From Welwitschia mirabilis (Eukaryota > Gnetophyta > Gnetopsida > Welwitschiales), in NCBI GenBank assembly GCA_051453625.1, contig JBOZIK010000001.1, positions 232,734,760 through 232,760,507 on the forward strand: a stretch of DNA of 25,748 nt, in the 5' to 3' direction. The notes under the pieces were generated by a model, which was not told the DNA's origin, ran no database searches, and saw only the letters and a program-made list of their open reading frames with translations. The translations under genes and the position numbers were made by a program. Below, piece by piece: positions 1-9,590 of this stretch. Positions within the stretch are counted from its first letter, which is position 1. Every line of letters begins with the position of its first letter.

Positions 1-37
1 CATCAAATATCGATACTAGTGAGAATAGATTTTTTAA

Positions 38-138
38 GCCTAAGTGCCACTAGGCATTTGTGTGACACAAAATTACCTACCTGCTATTGGCGAGGAATAT
101 AAATAAAATAGATTCCGTAAGCCTAAGTGCTACTGGGC
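38..138 (+). repeat. Paired hairpin motif, first tandem unit
   Basis: GCCTAAGTGCCACTAGGC at 38-55 folds on itself (arms GCCTA.GTG and CACTAGGC with one bulged A). A close variant, GCCTAAGTGCTACTGGGC, lies at 121-138, 83 bp downstream. Each is followed by a similar stretch ending near ATTACCTACCTGCTAT. The pair is therefore a short subrepeat inside the LTR. Its role is unknown; position and symmetry would suit a transcriptional or RNA-structure element, but that is a guess. Confidence 0.75.
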
Positions 139-1224
139 ATTTATGTAATATAAAATTACCTACCTGCTATCTCTTCAAAAAAGAAAAACAAAATTATGTT
201 TTTGTACCTATCTATTAAAACATCTGCCAACTTGGACATCCTAACTTATAGGAAATTGAATAAACTTTCCCAAACATATTAAATCATTTAAAAACTCAAA
301 GTATTTTAAGAGTTATGATCATTTTAGTGAAGTGTAGTAGGACTATAGTTTTAGAAAATTTAACTGTTTTTACTCTTAAATGATAATCTTAAAGATAATA
401 CTTTTTGAAAGTTTTAAGATATTTTAAGCTAGATTTTGAAAATCCTATTATGTGTCTAGCTTTAAAAAGACTACTATAATTTATTTTTTCTTTATAATTA
501 ATTAATTATTAATTTTTAAATATGATGTCTTTTTAGAGCCCAAAAATGTTATAATTAATGTTTGAAATTATAGAAAAATTATTACACAAAATTTTATAGT
601 GAAATTGAGTATATAAAATATATTTCTATCAGTAAATTTAAGTTAAGTTACCTATAAGTGGTATTTATTTATAGAAATACCTCTTTCACCCTTTTTCTTT
701 ATCTTACTTTAAATGTGTCTGCTTGTAAGAGTTTTTTACCTTAGTAGTTTAAGTAACATAAATAGTATGTAGCTTATCATAGTTTTTATTGACTTATAAT
801 GTAGCCATATGAATCTTAAATAAATATTTATATCTCAACAGTGGTGCTTGGGCTAGACTTTCTTTTGTTTACCTTTTTTGCATCAATCTATGAAGATTAT
901 CATATGAGCATGAAAGATTGACATAGTTCTAGGTATGTTTTAGGTCCTTTAAGTATATTGTTAAGATGTTATTTACTACATTTTTAAATATTTTTATTAT
1001 TATTAAGATAAAAGAAAAGAATATTTCCTTTATTTAATAGTAAAGAAAAGAATATTTTCTTTATCTAGATTTTTATTATTATAATCTTGAGAATAGAAAT
1101 GATCTTATATGCTTGCTTTCTTTTTATGGTTGTTTCTATTAAATGAACCAAATAATGATTGGAATTATTATGACTACATAAATAATTCATCAAATATTTA
1201 TATTAGTTACAATAGATTTTATAA

Positions 1225-1325
1225 GCCTAAGTGCCACTAGGCATTTATGTGACATAAAATTATCTACCTGCTATTGACGGGGAATATAAATGGAATAGAT
1301 TCTATAAGCCTAAGTGCCACTAGGC
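1225..1325 (+). repeat. Paired hairpin motif, second tandem unit
   Basis: Both copies here (1225-1242 and 1308-1325) read GCCTAAGTGCCACTAGGC exactly, 83 bp apart as in the first unit. The 18-bp hairpin is thus better preserved than the surrounding sequence, which differs between the units at many positions. No equivalent is found in the 3' LTR at the corresponding place (about 7690-7830). Confidence 0.75.
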
Positions 1326-3166
1326 ATTTGTGTGGCATAAAATTACCTACTCGCTATCTCTTCAAAAAAGAAAAAAATTATGTTTTTGTACCTATCTATT
1401 AAAATATCTACCAGTTTGAACATTCTAACTTATAGAAAATTGAATACGCTTTTTAAAACATCTTAAATCATTTAAAAACTTAAAGTATTTTAAGAGTTAT
1501 GGTCATTTTAGTGAAGTGTAGTAGGACTGTAATTTTAGAAAATTTAACAGTTTTTAATCTTAAAGATAATACTTTTTAAAAGTTTTAAGATATTTTAAGT
1601 TAGATTTTGAGAATCCCATTATGTGTCTAGCTTTTAAAAGACCACTATAATTTATTTTTTCTTTATAATTAGTTAATTATTAACTTTTAAATATGATGTC
1701 TTCTTAGAGCCCAAAAATGTTATAATTAATGTTTAAAATTATAGAAAAATTATTACACAAAATTTTATAGTGAAATTTAGCATATAAAATATGTTTCTAT
1801 TAGTAAATTTAAGTTAAATTATCTATAAGTGGTATTTATTTGTAGAAATATCTCTATCACCCTTTTTCTTTATCTTACTTTGAATATGTCTGCTTGTAAG
1901 AGTTTTTTACCTTAGTAGTTTAAGTAACATAAATAGTCTCTAGCTTATCATAGTTTTTATTGACTTATAATGTAGCCATATGAATCTTAAATAAATATTT
2001 ATATCTCAACAGTTATGCTTAGGCTATACTTTCTTTTGTTTACCTTTTTTTCACTAATCTATAAAGATTATCATATGAGCATGAAAGATTTACATAGCTC
2101 TAGGTATGTTTTAGGTCCTTTAAGTATATTGTTAAGATGTTATTTGCTACATTTTTAAATATTTTTATTATTATTAAAAGAAAAAGAAAAGAATATTTCC
2201 TTTATTTAGATAAAAAAGAAAAGAATATTTCCTTTATCTAGATTTTATTATTATAATCTTGAAAGTAGAAATGGTCTTATATGCTTGTTTTCTTTTTATG
2301 GTTGTTTCTATAAAATGAACTAAATAATGATTAGAATTATTATGACTAGGTAAATAATTTGTTAAATATCTATATTAGTAAGAATTATTTGCATGCATTT
2401 GTATGGTGTATTCATCGAATAAGTCTAAATTAAGATAATTCTAATAATATTCATTCTCACACTTGGATTTCATTACCAACGTGGGTTACATTGTGTGTTT
2501 TTTTATAATACCCTTTTGGAAGTAGATTTGATCATCACTCTTCTACCTTACCTATTTATGAACTTACTCTGACTTAATATCTCAAACCCTTGGCATCAAT
2601 GGATTATGTTGCATTATTCAAGATGCTTCATGGAAGTGGGGATCATTTATAAGCCTGCATCAACCCCACATAACATGTATCACCTATATTAGGGGTATAT
2701 TAAAGTGAAGTGAAATCCCATGGAGTTGAGCCCTATCATATTTGTATAGTTTAAAACCTGAAGTAGAATCAACTCACTTCCAGAGGGTTGCCAGATATCA
2801 AGTTGGAATGCCATTAATTGGAGTTATAACCTCCTATTATATTGATTAGGCATTATCCTTAAAATGTATCCATGTATGTTGACAACAAGTTTACATCTTC
2901 TCAACTATTCACAAGATATCTTTTATATGATGAAAAACTCAAAAGAAGGCTATTATTTGTAAACCAAAATAACTTAGAAATTAATTATAGGTAAATATAT
3001 AATATTAATATAATTTATCTTTCTTAGAATATAGAAATTCTTAATAAGGAGTAAGTAGAATTTGGTCCTAGGTTCTTTGTGCCTATCGCGTAAAAATATA
3101 CTAAAGGAACAAAAAGAAAAAAAAATAATGCTTCATTAGGGTGAGAGAAAAGACGGTGTCACAAAT

Positions 3167-3178
3167 TGGTATAAAATC
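3167..3178 (+). other. Primer binding site of element 1 (initiator-Met tRNA type)
   Basis: TGGTATAAAATC begins three bases after the LTR end. The usual plant Ty3 primer site complementary to initiator methionine tRNA is TGGTATCAGAGC, so 9 of 12 positions match. The following 'TTAGGTT' is also common in this position in plant Ty3 elements. The mismatches fit general decay of the element. Confidence 0.7.
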
Positions 3179-4117
3179 TTAGGTTAACTAAAATAATACT
3201 TATATTAAACATGTATAAATTTATAAGAATATAAATCCAATTACACTTTTAACAACCTTTATCCTTAATAATTATAAATTTAGTTGTAATCATAGTAACC
3301 TTAATTCCTAATAGCTATAAAGTTGATTGTATCCCTAATAACCTTAAATCATGACTAAAATTAATTATATCCTTGATAATACTATATTTGAAGATAACAT
3401 TAACTCCTACATAAGCATGAATTTAATCATATCTTCTAATAGTCATGAATCCTATTATACTTATCATTTTCCTACTCTCTAAATCTATATCAAATTACAT
3501 TTATCTTAATTTCAATAATTATAAATATTACACTAATCATAAACTTAACACCTAAATAATCCTAGAAGTTGATTATTTTTGTGATAGTTCTAAAGTATTC
3601 ATAAGGTTAACTATAATCCCAATCCCTAGATGATAATTATGCTAATCATATTTATGATAATTCTAAAACTCTAAACAAACCAAAAAGGATGATGAATTCA
3701 AGTTATTAAATACTCTATTTCCTTATAGCTATAGATGATAATTACTTAGAATAATTCCAATTATTTTAAAAATTTAGGACAATGAACTTATATGATTTCT
3801 TAAATAGCTTAAGCTTTCACAAAAAGTATAAATACATAAATAATACCTTATAAATAGATACCCTTGGGAATAATCAAATATCCAACCAAGTTATTCATTC
3901 GAAATTATGTGGTTATATAACTTATAAACCTTATTTATTAAAAATAAAAATAGGGAATAAAACTTGATTATGTACTCTAAGATATAAACAAGGACTCATC
4001 ACATCATAATGACAACTATCTCTTTTATAAGATTATAAAAATATTTCTAATTTTAACCTTTAATAATATCTATCCTATTTTCATATATAATCTCATAAAA
4101 AATTCCCCTTCTTTTAG
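3179..4117 (+). other. Untranslated leader of element 1, no gene seen
   Basis: This AT-rich stretch lies between the primer site and the gag start. It contains loosely repeated phrases of the type 'ccttaataattataaatt / aataaccttaaatcatga / cctaataatcctagaag' at 3250-3640, suggesting an old degenerate short-period repeat. I see no open frame and no structured RNA. Confidence 0.5.
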
Positions 4118-5301
4118 ATGTCTCCTCGTCGTCAATTAAACCTTCAGGCTAGGTCAATTGCACTAAGTAATCTACATCAAGAGAATCCATAAGAGAGTCA
4201 AAAACCAAATGATGGAATCAACCCCCATTCAACCTGAATCTAAAAGCATTAATGAATATCTTCATGCAGTTTCTATTACAAATAGTAAACCAAGGTTAAA
4301 ACCCATAAGTAAACAATGGTATTAAACAATCTAAGGAAGTGGGTATGAGGAAATTCATTTAAATGTTTATTAAGCTAAATCCACCAAAGTTTATAGGAGT
4401 TTCGAATTCTTCAAATGAAAAACGATGACTGAGTGATGTTGAAAATGTGACAAGTATCTTAAGATGTGATGATTATAAAAAGGATTCCTTAGCTATTTAN
4501 NNNNNNNNNNNNNNNNNNNNNNNNNNNNNNNNNNNNNNNNNNNNNNNNNNNNNNNNNNNNNNNNNNNNNNNNNNNNNNNNNNNNNNNNNNNNNNNNNNNN
4601 NNNNNNNNNNNNNNNNNNNNNNNNNNNNNNNNNNNNNNNNNNNNNNNNNNNNNNNNNNNNNNNNNNNNNNNNNNNNNNNNNNNNNNNNNNNNNNNNNNNN
4701 NNNNNNNNNNNNNNNNNNNNNNNNNNNNNNNNNNNNNNNNNNNNNNNNNNNNNNNNNNNNNNNNNNNNNNNNNNNNNNNNNNNNNNNNNNNNNNNNNNNN
4801 NNNNNNNNNNNNNNNNNNNNNNNNNNNNNNNNNNNNNNNNNNNNNNNNNNNNNNNNNNNNNNNNNNNNNNNNNNNNNNNNNNNNNNNNNNNNNNNNNNNN
4901 NNNNNNNNNNNNNNNNNNNNNNNNNNNNNNNNNNNNNNNNTATTTATATGTTACAAGGAGAAGCTAATCTATGGTGGAAAACAGAAATGGCCAAGTTAGG
5001 AGATCTAGAACTTTCATGAAGGGAATTTGAGCACATCTTTAAGAAGAGGTACATCACCAAGTTCTATATTTAGCAAAAGATTATAGAATCCTAGAATCTA
5101 AGACAAGCATATAATGTGACCATAGCACCTCATGAGTGCAAATTTGTAGAATTATTAAGATATGTGTCACCTATGCATCTAGATAAAGAAGCTAAAGCAA
5201 ATTTATTTATTAATAGTCTTCTTCATTTTATTGCTGTCAAAGTATCCATGTTTCAATCTAAGAGTCTAGCAATGGCTATAAAAATGGAAAAATAGTAGAA
5301 C
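4118..5301 (+). pseudogene. gag: Broken gag of element 1 (Retrotrans_gag-type)
   Basis: The coat-protein gene of a Ty3-type retrotransposon. A start reading MSPRRQ at 4118 resembles the MPPRR start usual for plant Ty3 gag. After a frame change, MFIKLNPPKF at 4363 matches the conserved L.PP.F.G start of the gag core. To the right of the N run, the reading LQGEANLWWKTE (from about 4950) is the hallmark LQG.A..WW motif, followed by EFEHIFKKRYI near 5030 and a recognisable helical remainder to about 5300. From 4941 on the frame is continuous but holds TGA at the expected W before 'REFEH' and TAG at likely Q positions. It cannot make a full protein. The 441-N run sits inside the core where almost nothing should be missing. 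Confidence 0.85.
4500..4940. other. Assembly gap (441 N) inside gag
   Basis: A run of 441 N. The sequence before it ends in TATTTA and the sequence after it begins with TATTTA. Overlapping these two hexamers would keep the gag frame open, with the usual spacing between the residues before the gap and the LQG motif. It may be a sizing artefact or an unresolved insertion with a 6-bp target duplication. Confidence 0.95.
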
Positions 5302-5334
5302 AAAACTATACTTTATTCATAAGTGGGGAAGAGT

Positions 5335-5434
5335 TTTAGATACAACCATTTGTTATTGACTTAGAAAAATATGACATTGTTTTGGATATGAATTGGTTAA
5401 TGTAAAATAGAGTAGTAATAAATTGTAAAAACTA
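5335..5434 (+). pseudogene. Retropepsin-type protease remnant of element 1
   Basis: Only the C-terminal half of the aspartic protease domain remains. The reading FVIDLEKYDIVLDMNWL at 5349-5399 matches the plant Ty3 consensus F.DL..YDVILGM.WL, and after one TAG it continues NRVVINCKN, equal to the usual H.A.IDC.. stretch. The catalytic DSG half should lie upstream but is not visible between 5301 and 5335, so it is deleted or decayed. Downstream, within 100 bp, comes the polypurine tract: reverse transcriptase, RNase H and integrase are missing altogether. Confidence 0.8.
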
Positions 5435-5525
5435 ATATCCAAATTGTTTTAAATCTTATAGTATGTAGTTAGGTATTCTCAAACTTTTTATATATCTTGA
5501 ATCCTAGGAGTGAATTATTCTAAGT

Positions 5526-5534
5526 AGGGGAGAA
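5526..5534 (+). other. Polypurine tract of element 1
   Basis: AGGGGAGAA directly precedes TGTCATATCC, the start of the 3' LTR. A purine run of this kind ending in GGGGAGAA|TG primes plus-strand synthesis in plant Ty3 elements. Its close position after the protease remnant marks the large internal deletion. Confidence 0.8.
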
Positions 5535-5566
5535 TGTCATATCCTATATTTTATAAATCTTATTTA

Positions 5567-6464
5567 NNNNNNNNNNNNNNNNNNNNNNNNNNNNNNNNNN
5601 NNNNNNNNNNNNNNNNNNNNNNNNNNNNNNNNNNNNNNNNNNNNNNNNNNNNNNNNNNNNNNNNNNNNNNNNNNNNNNNNNNNNNNNNNNNNNNNNNNNN
5701 NNNNNNNNNNNNNNNNNNNNNNNNNNNNNNNNNNNNNNNNNNNNNNNNNNNNNNNNNNNNNNNNNNNNNNNNNNNNNNNNNNNNNNNNNNNNNNNNNNNN
5801 NNNNNNNNNNNNNNNNNNNNNNNNNNNNNNNNNNNNNNNNNNNNNNNNNNNNNNNNNNNNNNNNNNNNNNNNNNNNNNNNNNNNNNNNNNNNNNNNNNNN
5901 NNNNNNNNNNNNNNNNNNNNNNNNNNNNNNNNNNNNNNNNNNNNNNNNNNNNNNNNNNNNNNNNNNNNNNNNNNNNNNNNNNNNNNNNNNNNNNNNNNNN
6001 NNNNNNNNNNNNNNNNNNNNNNNNNNNNNNNNNNNNNNNNNNNNNNNNNNNNNNNNNNNNNNNNNNNNNNNNNNNNNNNNNNNNNNNNNNNNNNNNNNNN
6101 NNNNNNNNNNNNNNNNNNNNNNNNNNNNNNNNNNNNNNNNNNNNNNNNNNNNNNNNNNNNNNNNNNNNNNNNNNNNNNNNNNNNNNNNNNNNNNNNNNNN
6201 NNNNNNNNNNNNNNNNNNNNNNNNNNNNNNNNNNNNNNNNNNNNNNNNNNNNNNNNNNNNNNNNNNNNNNNNNNNNNNNNNNNNNNNNNNNNNNNNNNNN
6301 NNNNNNNNNNNNNNNNNNNNNNNNNNNNNNNNNNNNNNNNNNNNNNNNNNNNNNNNNNNNNNNNNNNNNNNNNNNNNNNNNNNNNNNNNNNNNNNNNNNN
6401 NNNNNNNNNNNNNNNNNNNNNNNNNNNNNNNNNNNNNNNNNNNNNNNNNNNNNNNNNNNNNNNN
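5567..6464. other. Assembly gap (898 N) in the 3' LTR
   Basis: A run of 898 N that starts 32 bases after the 3' LTR begins. The left flank ends in TATTTA, the same hexamer that precedes the first gap; the right flank begins GAATAAATACATCC. All long open frames reported across it are artefacts of N being read as sense codons. Confidence 0.97.
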
Positions 6465-6890
6465 GAATAAATACATCCATTCTTACCTCGAACCAAGACT
6501 GATAAATGAGTAGATTTACTCTACTATGACTTTTATGTTCTTAATATGTGTAAGGGCACCTATTTTATAGCATAGTTATTCCTTTAGTCATTGAAATTGA
6601 AGAGTTTCTCTCATTGTGATACATGACAATTTTTAGATTTAGGCATTTAATTTTTTTATGCATGTTTTGGATGAATTAAACTTACTTATGAGTCTATGAA
6701 GGATTAAAAAGAACTAGCATGATGAAATGATGCATATAATTAAACTTGTTGATTGAAGTAAGAAGATTACTCATCCTAGTTAGGTGTATGAGTTATAAAT
6801 ATGATCTATTTTGTATTTTAATATGACTTGTTACTCATCCCACTTATCAATGTTGAATTATGTGATCTTGAGCTATGTGCCTTTATTTAT

Positions 6891-6930
6891 CTATATATAG
6901 AAATAGTTTTCTCTCTTATAAAAGGGATAC
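6891..6930 (+). promoter_or_regulatory. Candidate LTR core promoter
   Basis: CTATATATAG at 6891-6900 and TATAAAAG at 6917-6924 are good TATA-box matches about 1.36 kb into the 3' LTR. They are followed by a pyrimidine-rich stretch (CTATCTTTCTTTCTTTTATT near 6958). In plant LTRs such a pair commonly marks the U3/R boundary. In so AT-rich a sequence TATA-like words also arise by chance, so this rests mainly on the TATAAAAG form and its context. Confidence 0.35.
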
Positions 6931-7829
6931 TTTTATATAAGTGCATTTCTTATTTCCTATCTTTCTTTCTTTTATTCTCTTGCTTGTAGATCTTGGAGGT
7001 TAGAAGCTTGGAGCTAAGAAACTCTTAAGCTTGAATCTTTATCAACTTTAACTATCAAGGTCTTGCTAATCTTCCCAAGTAAGCTCTTTACTCTTATTAT
7101 CCATATGATTTTTTCCTCTATTGGAATAATGTGATATTGCATTATAGAATTATTTATTGCTTTTATGCAATTATGTTATAAATATTATTCCCTTTCATTA
7201 GCTTTCATAAAGATATTATAGTGATATATGAGGGGTTTCTTGTGCTTGTTAATGGATTAGTACTAATGGATGATTATGGCTAAGTGATTAGGTGGTTTAC
7301 TATTAAAGGAAAAAAAAAGGAAATTTGGGTACCCATGCTTATTTTAATATATATATTTTAAATAATATATTATGCGTTAGGTCCATCTTATTAGGGGCAA
7401 AGTTTGATCCTCAAAAATCTCTTTAGGCTAGTGCTCTTTAATGGAAATCCCAAGGCTCATAGTAAATGGTTATTTTTGAATTGATTTGATTTTTCTTTCT
7501 ACAATGATTTTTCTTTCCACAACTAATTTTTATTTTCATAAGTAGCTAATTAGCAGGTCCATTATTTTAATAATCTAAGTTAGTGTTTACTAGTTATAAA
7601 AACTTTATCACATTTTTATTATGGTAAAAATTAAATTTCCAGAATAGAGGCATAGGATAAAAACATCATATCTTATTAATTAGTAGGTATAATTAGTGAT
7701 TTTTTTATAAGCCTAAAATTGTGTTATGAACATGAAAATGTAAAAACAATGATTTTTTAATGGGTAATTGTTTTGAAAAAAGTTATCTGTTAAAATAAAT
7801 TAGAACATAAATGCAAAAAATAGTAAGCA

Positions 7830-8815
7830 AGTAATTTATGTTTATATACCTATCTATTAAAATATTTACAAACTTGAGCATTATAAGTTATAGGAAATTG
7901 AACAATCTTTCCAAAACATGTAAACGTTATGGTCATTTTAGTGAATGCAATATGACTATAATTTTAAAAATTTTAATAGTTTTTAATCTCAAATGATAAC
8001 CTTAAAAATAATACTTTTTTGAAATCCAAGATATTTTAAGTTAGATTTTAAGAATCCTATTATGTTTCTAATTTCTGAAAAACTGCTATAAATTTTTTCT
8101 TCATAATTAATTTATTATTAATTTTTAACTATGAGGTCGTCTTATAGCCCAAAATGTTAAAATTAATGTTTAAAATTATAGAAAAATTATTACACAAAGT
8201 TTTATAGGAAAATTAAGCATATAAAATATGTTTCTATCAATAAATTTAAGTTAAATTACAGTGGTATTTATTTGTGGAAATACCTCTTTTACCCTTTTTC
8301 TTTATCTTACTTTGAATGTGTATACTTATAAGAGTTTTTCACCTTGATAGTTTAAAATAAATAGTCTCTAGCTTATCATTTTTTTAATTGACTTATAATG
8401 TAGTAATATGAATCTTGGATAAATATTCATATCTTAACAATTATGCTTAAGCTATACTTTTTTTTGTTTACCTTCTTTAAACCACTTTGTAGAGATTGTC
8501 ATATGAGCATGGAAGGATGTTTCTAGGATTGGCATATCTTCAAGTATGCTTTAGTTCCTTTAAGTACATTATTAAGATGTTATTTGCTACATTTTTGAAT
8601 TTTTTTAAATTATTGAGAGAAAAAGAAATAATATTTCCTTTATTTAAATAGAAAAAAGAATATTTTCTTTATTTAGATTTTTATTATTATAATCTTAAAA
8701 ATCAAAATGTTCTTGTATGCCTGCTTTTTTTTTATACTTATTTCTATAAAATGAACCGAATGATGATTATAGTTATTATAACTAAATAAATAATTCATTA
8801 AATATCCACATTAGT
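7830..8815 (+). repeat. Single diverged copy of the ~1.19-kb LTR unit
   Basis: This stretch aligns with 195-1190 and 1385-2355 ('acctatctattaaaatattt', 'agtggtatttatttg', 'gagcatg.aagg', 'ttaaatatcca.attagt'). It has lost several short blocks and lacks the hairpin pair that precedes the unit in the 5' LTR. The 3' LTR therefore holds one unit where the visible 5' LTR holds two. Confidence 0.8.
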
Positions 8816-9590
8816 TAGAATTGTTTGCATGCATTTGTATGATGTATTCATTGAATAAGACTAAATCAAGATGATTCTAATAATGTTCATCTCCACACTT
8901 GGATTTCATCACCAAGGTGAGTTGCATTGCATTTTTTTTTTTAAATAATACCCTTGGGTTGCATTGCAATTTTTTAATAATACCCTTCTGAAAGTGGATT
9001 TGATCACCACTCTCCTGTCTTACCCATGTATGAACTTTCTCCGACTTAATATCTCAAGCCCTTGGAATCAATGGATCATGTTCCACTATCCATTTGGGGT
9101 ATAATAGGTGAAGTGAAATCCTATGGAGTTGAGTCCAATCATATTTGTATAGCTTAGAACTTGAAGAAGAATCAATTCATGTCTAGAGGATGGCCAAATA
9201 TTAAGTTGGAATGCCATTAATTAGAGTTACAACCTTCTATTATATTGGTTAAGTATTATCCTTAAAATTTATCCATGTATGTTGACAACAAATTTACATC
9301 TCCTCAACTATTCGCAAGATATCTTTTATGTGACAAAAAAACTAGAAAGAAATGGAGGACACAAACATATGACATCTCTATTGTTTATAAACCAAAATAA
9401 CCTAGAAATTAATTAAAGGTGAATATACCATATTAATATGCTTTATCTTTTTTAGAATATAGAAATTCTAATTAAGGAGTAAGTAGAATTTGGTCCTACG
9501 TTCCATTTTGTCTATTAGATAAAAACATACCAAAGAAAAAAAAAAAAAAAAATAGTGCTTAATTAGGGAAAGAGAAAAGAGGGTGTTATA

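Larger units (their letters stand above)
1..2375 (+). repeat. Tandem duplication of a ~1,187-bp unit inside the 5' LTR
   Basis: Bases 1-1188 repeat at 1189-2375 with moderate divergence. Landmarks recur at a constant offset: the hairpin GCCTAAGTGCCACTAGGC at 38 and 1225, its partner at 121 and 1308, and the runs following 'acctatctattaaaa'. The second copy runs into the unique part of the LTR at about 2375 (TTTGCATGCATTTGTATGG). The 3' LTR holds a single diverged version (about 7830-8815). Unequal recombination or slippage within one LTR is the simplest origin. Confidence 0.9.
1..3163 (+). mobile_element. 5' LTR of retrotransposon element 1 (left end outside window)
   Basis: This is the visible part of the 5' long terminal repeat of a Ty3-type element. 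Bases 1385-3163 align with 7830-9590 in the same order and orientation; a 120-bp sample (2370-2490 against 8815-8940) differs at roughly one base in eight by eye, so the insertion is old. It ends in TGTCACA at 3157-3163, three bases before a primer-binding-site-like sequence. The 3' LTR start (TGTCATATCC at 5535) shows what the missing left end should look like. The copy contains a tandem duplication. No open reading frame of note lies inside. Confidence 0.8.
5535..9590 (+). mobile_element. 3' LTR of element 1 (~4.06 kb)
   Basis: The repeat begins TGTCATATCC after the polypurine tract and ends GGGTGTTATA at 9590, aligned with GGTGTCACA at the end of the 5' LTR (two C-to-T changes). At about 4.06 kb, including 898 N of uncertain true length, it is unusually long; most plant Ty3 LTRs are a few hundred bases to 2 kb. 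Bases 7830-9590 match 1385-3163. The part before 7830 has no partner in the window because the 5' copy is cut off by the left edge. Confidence 0.8.

Noticed and set aside
1-1325. Regularly spaced short repeats that might suggest a CRISPR array
   Set aside because: Only two pairs of hairpins exist, spaced unevenly (83 bp and about 1.1 kb), inside an LTR of a plant element.
5534-6502. Long open frames of about 300 codons on both strands across the N run, and similar ones at 4447-5019 and 14842-15214
   Set aside because: They are open only because N codons contain no stop. The real bases at either end give no protein, except the gag piece right of 4940.
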